Assembly: GCA_964527735.1 (NCBI GenBank)
Contig: CAZGPG010000006.1
Location: 62,001-126,000, forward strand
DNA from: JBEBVQ01 sp964527735
GTDB taxonomy: Bacteria > Bacteroidota > Bacteroidia > Chitinophagales > Chitinophagaceae
Reading direction: 5' to 3'
Length of the DNA stretch: 64,000 bases
Part shown: piece by piece, positions 58,848 through 64,000 of the stretch
Position numbering within the stretch: position 1 is the first letter of the stretch
How the letters are laid out: the number at the start of each line of letters is the position of its first letter
The notes under the pieces: model-generated
The model's input: only the letters and a program-made list of their open reading frames with translations
Told to the model about the DNA's origin: nothing
Database searches by the model: none
Made by a program: the position numbers and the translations under genes

Positions 58848-60212
58848 TTACTGCGCCAGTTCCATAATACGCCCGGTAGAACGGGCAATTCCGATATTTG
58901 CGACCTGGTAATTGAGCAATGCCTGTGCATAGCTGTTCTGCGCTTCCACCAGGGAAGTCTCCGCATTGAGCAGATCCGTGAGCGTGGCAAGTCCCAGTTC
59001 ATAATTCTGTTTACTTGAGTTATACACCTCCCGTGCAAGCTGCATATTCTCTTTCTGCAGATTAATGGTGTTGATGCTGTTCACCATTTGTACCCGCGCG
59101 CTTTCGTAGGCTGTATTCAACTGGAGCATGGCATAATCCCGCTGCTTATCCAGCTTATACAATTCTATGGAGTTCTGGGCTACCCGCGCCCTTCTGCCAA
59201 AGCCGTCAAATATGGGGATAGACAGTCGAATGCCAACGCTCGACATATCATAATGGATACTCGTGCTGTTCTTGTTAAAAAAATCGAACTCATTGCTCAG
59301 CGCATTAAAGCTGTAGTTGGCAAACAACGAAAGCTTCGGGAAATATTCCGCAACACTCGCCTGTTTCTGATATTTATACAACCGCTCCTGCACATTAAGG
59401 AGGGATATGGTCAATAACTTATCGGGATCAAAGGGTTGAATAGTGGTAGCTGTCATTCCTGCCGTATTGGATTCCAGCTCTGTCAGGGGCACATCCATCA
59501 ACTGCAACGGCGCATCCGCCGGCATGCCCATCAGCATCTTTAACTGATACTGCTGAAGCTCCACCTGATTTTCAAGATGTGTATTCCTTGTACGGGAATT
59601 TGTCAGCGTTACACTGATCCGGTCAAGATCAATTTTCCTGGCCAGTCCGTTTTCAAGCTGGGCACGGGTAGTCTGCACCAGCTGCTCCAGGTTCTTTATA
59701 TTCGTCTGCTGAAAACGCAATTGCTCACGCGTGATCAGGATATTATAGTAAGCATGCGCCACCTGGTCCACTACTTCTTCTTCGGTAAGCCTTGTATTGA
59801 CCGCATAATAATCCCGGCTGGCCTTAGCCGCCTTCAGACCGGTAAACACAGACTGGTTAAATACCTGCTGGCTGGCTTCTGCCGAAGCGCCGGTAGTATA
59901 TTTGGTACCGGCAAGGATCGTTGTAAAGGTACCGGGCTCGCCCCCTATAAACTCCGCCGGCAGCACGATCACCTGACGCTTCAGGTTATCAGCCATGTTT
60001 GCATTCACATTGACCTGCGGGAGCGCCATCGCACGGGTCTCCTTTACCTTTTCCTCTCCTGCCTGCTCAGAATACCTGCTGATCGCAATATTCTGATTAT
60101 GCTTCAGCGCATATTCCAGACATGATTTCAATGAATGTGACTGTGCCAGGATAAACGATACCGGCGCGCACATAAACAGCGATAACACTGCCATATACTT
60201 GATCTGCTTCAT
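58848..60212 (-). CDS. TolC-family outer-membrane channel
   Basis: A 454-residue outer-membrane efflux protein with signal peptide (MKQIKYMAVLSLFMCAPVSFILA). Two homologous OEP repeats are visible: SLKSCLEYALKHNQNIAISRYSEQAGEEKVKETRAMALPQVNVNANM and the later VAEYFPKLSLFANYSF...IPIFDGFGRRARVAQ, with long coiled-coil helices. It forms the exit duct for the RND pump encoded downstream. The adaptor gene starts 61 bases after its stop. Confidence 0.93.
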   Translation of the reverse strand: MKQIKYMAVLSLFMCAPVSFILAQSHSLKSCLEYALKHNQNIAISRYSEQAGEEKVKETRAMALPQVNVNANMADNLKRQVIVLPAEFIGGEPGTFTTILAGTKYTTGASAEASQQVFNQSVFTGLKAAKASRDYYAVNTRLTEEEVVDQVAHAYYNILITREQLRFQQTNIKNLEQLVQTTRAQLENGLARKIDLDRISVTLTNSRTRNTHLENQVELQQYQLKMLMGMPADAPLQLMDVPLTELESNTAGMTATTIQPFDPDKLLTISLLNVQERLYKYQKQASVAEYFPKLSLFANYSFNALSNEFDFFNKNSTSIHYDMSSVGIRLSIPIFDGFGRRARVAQNSIELYKLDKQRDYAMLQLNTAYESARVQMVNSINTINLQKENMQLAREVYNSSKQNYELGLATLTDLLNAETSLVEAQNSYAQALLNYQVANIGIARSTGRIMELAQ

Positions 60213-60269
60213 AACTGATTGTAGTTCGTTAGCTTGTTATAATAAATACTCCGGATGCAATTTCTGTAT

Positions 60270-60734
60270 TCAATCACGTAGCCTGCTGGATATCTTATTC
60301 ATAATATGGATCAACTTCTTTTTGTCATTTTCTCCTATTGCAGAAAACAATATCCTGTCTACACGAGCCACAATATTCAGCATCCGCTCCATCAGCTTCA
60401 CTCCGTCGTCTGTAAGCATTACAATATGTTTCCTCCCGTCATTCGGATCGTCATCAATATGCACATATCCATACTCTGCCAACAAACGGATTGTCCTTAA
60501 CACAGAGGCCTTGTCCCTTCCGGTCTCTTCCGCAAGCTCCTGCTGCGATTGTTCCCCTCCCATGTAAAGCACCATCAGCAACGGTATCTGCTCGGCACGC
60601 ACGGCATAACCACTATTGGCCAGATAGCGGTTTGCCCGCTTGAACAATATGCGATTCATATACCCCAGATGGAACAGCAGGATATCATCCTTCCTCTTTC
60701 CACAATCCCACCGGTCTGCATTTTTAGTTGACAT
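60270..60734 (-). CDS. MarR-family regulator of the efflux operon
   Basis: A 154-residue winged-helix repressor: N-terminal dimer helix (ILLFHLGYMNRILFKRANRYL), the core EQIPLLMVLYMGGEQSQQELAEETGRDKASVLRTIRLLAEYGYV, the wing DDDPNDGRKHIVMLTDDGVKLMERML, and a C-terminal dimer helix. It is first in line ahead of tolC, adaptor and pump in the same direction. Autorepression and ligand-triggered release are inferred from the family. Confidence 0.9.
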   Translation of the reverse strand: MSTKNADRWDCGKRKDDILLFHLGYMNRILFKRANRYLANSGYAVRAEQIPLLMVLYMGGEQSQQELAEETGRDKASVLRTIRLLAEYGYVHIDDDPNDGRKHIVMLTDDGVKLMERMLNIVARVDRILFSAIGENDKKKLIHIMNKISSRLRD

Positions 60735-60846
60735 ATCAACGAATTAGATAAAAACCACTGATTGAATATTTTGGCAAAGTTCCGTTGTGGGGATTATTCA
60801 AAAAAGGTTAAAAACGCTATAATTTTGGTCAAATTATCTCATTTAC

Positions 60847-61749
60847 TCATTTAATAGGCGTCTTTCGGTAAGCAAGAGGAGAAAGGCCGGTATGGTGCTT
60901 GAAGAATTTGCCAAACTGGGATTGACTGGGAAAATGAAGCGCTTCCGTAACTTGCTGGATATTGAGCGCAGCGTTCAGCAACAGGAATTTAGCTTCGCGT
61001 ATGATCGTCTCGTCAATGAGCTGGCCGGCACTTTTACCTGTAAAATCCTTAACTGCCTGCGACAGGTATTTGGGAGTAACGAACAGCATATCGGCATATT
61101 CATGCACTTTTCTCTTTTCTTTGAAATACTGGGATACCAATGTGGCAAAACTGACCGTAAGCTCTTCCTTCCTGTCCAGTTTGGGCGGAGGGTGTGCAGC
61201 AGTGCCCACACGGCTGGCAATGCTTGCCATTTCATACATTAAAACGAGGAAGCTGTACTGCATAATTTCCTTTGCAAAAGGATAATTTTCCGGGTAATTA
61301 CCCGTATCCCGGAGTTGCTTCAACAAACCGGTAAGGCGGGATTGGTCCTGCGATGTTAGCGACAGCAGGGGCATATGATTTGCCGTAAAGAAATGTAAAG
61401 CATCCACACGGTGCTTATGCATGCCTATAGCAGCAAGGTATTCGGGCGTGAATATCACACCTGCATACCGACAGCCCGGGCTGACGGAAACAACCTCCTT
61501 AAGCGCAGCAGGGGCTGCTACTGCAAATGTATTTTTAGTCAGGCTGTATTCTTTCAGGTTTACACGCACCCGGAATGTCCCTCTTTCCACTACAATGATG
61601 GTAAAGAAATCGGACCGGATAGGATAATTAATATGGTTGGCGCTTCCGTCTTCGCTCAGGAAAGCAAAGATGCCGCTGAAGCCTTTTTCGCCGAGCAGAT
61701 TGGAAAATGTTTCTTTAACGGCGCCGGTTACCTGTGGTTTATCCCGCAT
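60847..61749 (-). CDS. AraC-family transcriptional regulator
   Basis: A 300-residue regulator. The N-terminal cupin-like sensor region (SDFFTIIVVERGTFRVRVNLKEYSLTKNTFAVAAPAALKEV) is followed by two helix-turn-helix units (KVHEYADMLFVTPKYLSQAVKDFTGKSAGQLI and NIQQVTEALHFPSQSQFGKFFKHHTGLSPLAYRKT). The first recognition helix PKYLSQAVKD and the FGKFFK second unit are standard. It has its own -7 box (61784-61791) and lies between the DUF4838 gene and marR. Its target is not evident. Confidence 0.9.
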   Translation of the reverse strand: MRDKPQVTGAVKETFSNLLGEKGFSGIFAFLSEDGSANHINYPIRSDFFTIIVVERGTFRVRVNLKEYSLTKNTFAVAAPAALKEVVSVSPGCRYAGVIFTPEYLAAIGMHKHRVDALHFFTANHMPLLSLTSQDQSRLTGLLKQLRDTGNYPENYPFAKEIMQYSFLVLMYEMASIASRVGTAAHPPPKLDRKEELTVSFATLVSQYFKEKRKVHEYADMLFVTPKYLSQAVKDFTGKSAGQLIDETIIREAKFLLLNAALNIQQVTEALHFPSQSQFGKFFKHHTGLSPLAYRKTPIK

Positions 61750-61783
61750 AAATCACCTGTGCTTAATGACCTGACAATACTTC

Positions 61784-61791
61784 CAAAGGTA
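61784..61791 (-). promoter_or_regulatory. -7 promoter element (TACCTTTG) for the AraC regulator
   Basis: Exact TAnnTTTG match on the reverse strand, 35 bases before the ATG. Confidence 0.5.
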
Positions 61792-61800
61792 GGAACATTT

Positions 61801-64000
61801 CTATTCCACCATAATTTCATCACAGGCTACGGCGGGTTTTTTACGCTCATGAAAACGCCATGCAGGCAGACCTGCCGGACACACAGCTGTTACTCTTAAG
61901 AACCGGGCCTTTGTCCCCGAAGGAAGTGTGAATAAATACTGCGGCAATACCACATCAAAATCCTCATCCCGCACCGGCATCAGCTTCTTACTTACCGTCC
62001 GGTATTCGCTCCCGTCCTCAGACACTTCAATCGTCACCGATAGCGGGAGGAAAATATAATGTTTCGGATCATGCAGAAAACCGGCAGTGACCGTACGCAG
62101 CGCCACTATATTTCCCAGGTCTATGGTTACTTCCATGTCATGCCCGTAAAAGAGCAGCCAGTTGTAGCTGTAATCCTTACTGCCGTGCAATCCGTCGATA
62201 AGTGTAGCGGAACCTCTTGCCGGATAATCGGGAGAAAACGGGTACCTGAAGCTGATGTCCGCATCCTCCGCTCTGTTACGCTTCCAGGAGCGGGCTAACA
62301 ATTCTTTCCATTCTTTCTCATACACAGCGGGTGTGATCCCGCCTTCCGACAATTCACGGACACCGGCGGCTTCCGCCTGCGCTGCAAAACGCGTTACACG
62401 CTCCGGCCAGTTTTTACGCATCTGGTATTCACCATTATCATCTCCGGATAAATACCCGTACCGCTGCGTCCCGTAAAACGCCGATTGCTGGAGCACTACA
62501 TATTCAAGCGGCAAACGTGCACGTGCTACACGCAACTCCCGGACGGGATCTTTTTCCACAGCAGCCTCTGCTTCGTCCAGTAAGGATGAATAACGGTCAA
62601 TCCGCTCCGGAGAAAGATAGTCCGAGTGATTATTGACAGGATTCCCGTAAATATCAAGCGTTGCTCCGGAGGCGCCAACCGCTTCATACAAAACATCAAG
62701 ATAGTTATTTACAGCATTTGCCGCAGCGCCGTAATAGCCGGTCATAAAATCGGCCCGGACGGCCGCCTCATCCGTTTCCGGATCCCACAGCAGCCTGGCA
62801 TGAAGGTAGCTGTTCCATTCCGCCATATCGGAATAGTTATCCTCACTCCCGTGCAGGAATACGCCGGACACTCCTTTTTTGGAAAAATAGCGCAAGTTCT
62901 GAGCTGCATGACGATAGTCGGGGAACGGCGTCAGGAAATTGGTAAACTGAGTAGTATAATCCCAGATAAAAAGGTGGTCTGTTATGGCCGACCATTCCTC
63001 CAGATTTTTACGAAACCCTGCGGCTGAAGGCTCTGAAGATAACGGTTTGGTACGCCAGGCGTCGATGCTACTGAGAAAGACATACACATTCTGTGCAGGA
63101 CGTGTCTTCCGGGGCGGGCGTGATGTATATGTGTACGCGAGTGTAGTGAAATGCTGATCCGGAAACACTGCCGCTACCCGGTTCACAAAACGTATCAGTG
63201 AGCCCTGGGGACCGCCTTCTTCAGCGTCTGTTGCTGCACACTGATCGCAGGTACAGTACAGTGGCTCATCATTAGGGCTTACCGACCAGTATATGGCATC
63301 CGGCCGCTGCTGCATCGCTTTACGCAGGTATGCTACTGTATGCCGGAAGACGTCTTCGTTGCTCAGGCATAGTTGTACCGGCCGCCTGCGTCCCTGCACC
63401 AGGGAGTAATATTCGGGATGTGCTGCAAAGTGCTGTTCCGGCGGCAGCAGCTTGAAATATGAATGCCCCCACAATCCCCACAGGTCTTCAAACCGGTGCA
63501 GCTTATGCCAGTCGAGGTATTCGGGATCGTTGGAAGCGGGATAATAAGTCTGACGGAATACGAACTGCGGGCTTTGTACATCCCGGATACCGGAAGCGAT
63601 AGCAATATCTTTCTGTACAGGGACGAAGGCCGGCTCACCACCGGCATATTTTCGGCATCCCAGATATTTCTCAAGAAACGTATACACACCGTACAACGTA
63701 CCTTTCCCCGACGCGCCGCATATATACACAGCAGATGCATCGGTGCGGATTTGAAAACCATCGTACCGGGCACCGGGATTACCGGCGTTTTTTACCTTCC
63801 CGATATAAATGGCTGTTGTGCCTTCAAAATTCCCTTCCGGAACAACAGGCAACATGGCGCCCGTCATGCGATGTATATAATGCTGCAATACCTCTGCCGC
63901 CTTTTTTTCATCGGGACGGGCATTACCGGGTATAACGATCCGGTACGTACTGGCGCCGTTTTCCACAAGCAGCAACGGAGGACCGGCACTGCAGGAAGTA
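61801..64000 (-). CDS. DUF4838 lipoprotein, carbohydrate-active-like, 5' end cut off by the window
   Basis: At least 733 residues, open to the window edge. An in-frame TTG at 63975 is unlikely to be the start, because the preceding codons read TSCSAGPP, a lipobox-like cysteine, so the signal peptide lies outside the window. Next comes an alpha-glucuronidase-like N-terminal domain (RIVIPGNARPDEKKAAEVLQHYIHRMTGAMLPVV), then the DUF4838 TIM-barrel-like region (WGLWGHSYFKLLPPEQHFAAHPEYYSLVQGRR, YWSVSPNDEPLYCTCDQCAA). The C-terminal discoidin-like beta domain contains MEVTIDLGNIVALRTVTAGF. Polysaccharide binding or cleavage at the surface is inferred. Activity is not established for the family. 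Confidence 0.85.
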   Translation of the reverse strand, partial: TSCSAGPPLLLVENGASTYRIVIPGNARPDEKKAAEVLQHYIHRMTGAMLPVVPEGNFEGTTAIYIGKVKNAGNPGARYDGFQIRTDASAVYICGASGKGTLYGVYTFLEKYLGCRKYAGGEPAFVPVQKDIAIASGIRDVQSPQFVFRQTYYPASNDPEYLDWHKLHRFEDLWGLWGHSYFKLLPPEQHFAAHPEYYSLVQGRRRPVQLCLSNEDVFRHTVAYLRKAMQQRPDAIYWSVSPNDEPLYCTCDQCAATDAEEGGPQGSLIRFVNRVAAVFPDQHFTTLAYTYTSRPPRKTRPAQNVYVFLSSIDAWRTKPLSSEPSAAGFRKNLEEWSAITDHLFIWDYTTQFTNFLTPFPDYRHAAQNLRYFSKKGVSGVFLHGSEDNYSDMAEWNSYLHARLLWDPETDEAAVRADFMTGYYGAAANAVNNYLDVLYEAVGASGATLDIYGNPVNNHSDYLSPERIDRYSSLLDEAEAAVEKDPVRELRVARARLPLEYVVLQQSAFYGTQRYGYLSGDDNGEYQMRKNWPERVTRFAAQAEAAGVRELSEGGITPAVYEKEWKELLARSWKRNRAEDADISFRYPFSPDYPARGSATLIDGLHGSKDYSYNWLLFYGHDMEVTIDLGNIVALRTVTAGFLHDPKHYIFLPLSVTIEVSEDGSEYRTVSKKLMPVRDEDFDVVLPQYLFTLPSGTKARFLRVTAVCPAGLPAWRFHERKKPAVACDEIMVE

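Overview
The window reads as chromosome from a Bacteroidetes bacterium, most likely of the Chitinophagaceae. Supporting signs are the fused CcoN-CcoO oxidase subunit, two proteins with type IX secretion (T9SS) C-terminal sorting domains, a DUF4270 lipoprotein beside glmS, an S46 dipeptidyl-peptidase, the Bacteroidetes form of RNA polymerase omega, and repeated matches to the -7 promoter element TAnnTTTG a few tens of bases before start codons. Gene density is high and most genes are housekeeping. I saw no tRNA, rRNA, CRISPR array, prophage or integrase. The only transposase-type gene is a REP-associated tyrosine transposase (RAYT).

Layout. 1-4.1 kb: edge-truncated acyl-CoA carboxylase beta subunit, orphan HigA-like regulator, DciA-like DUF721 protein, YjjG nucleotidase, and bamD-rpoZ. 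4.4-11.9 kb: S46 peptidase, a TPR histidine kinase/NarL-type regulator pair, a divergent SBBP-repeat T9SS protein and a degenerate GIY-YIG protein. 11.95-12.8 kb: a clear cobalamin riboswitch directly before a CWC cysteine-rich protein that has no ATG/GTG/TTG after the aptamer, then an acyl-CoA thioesterase. 12.8-24.4 kb: a sensor kinase and a complete cbb3 oxidase region (degenerate hemerythrin-like protein, CcoI, CcoS, CcoNO, CcoQ, CcoP, CcoG, CcoH, SafE-like protein). Its two leading transcription units carry near-identical FNR-type palindromes at identical distance from their -7 boxes. 24.6-31.7 kb: cysS, an MsbA-type exporter, galE, a DASS carboxylate transporter, pdxH and a 44-residue membrane protein. 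32.2-36.4 kb: chromate transporter, rsgA, ABC permease and the RAYT. 36.4-42.9 kb: atpG, DUF983, glmS, DUF4270, a half-size starch-synthase-like protein and divergent panC. 43-53.2 kb: T9SS LamG protein, pyk, rsmG, a family 2 glycosyltransferase, tgt, a lipoprotein, an LptF/G permease, an ABC pair, a zinc-ribbon protein and a tail-less SSB. 53.5-64 kb: mlaF, a MarR-controlled RND/adaptor/TolC efflux operon, an AraC regulator and an edge-truncated DUF4838 lipoprotein.

The spaces between genes are unusually rich in palindromic repeats of several families. They include REP-like hairpins, a CTCCC/GGGAG mosaic element seen only between 21.4 and 28.1 kb, two copies of an approximately 80-bp TGTGAC palindrome, and a GGGCGAAT palindrome family. 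Two inverted copies of the last lie inside the RAYT reading frame and are translated. The most interesting units are the riboswitch-CWC junction, the FNR-controlled degenerate hemerythrin at the head of the cbb3 region, and the RAYT carrying the same palindrome it may mobilise.
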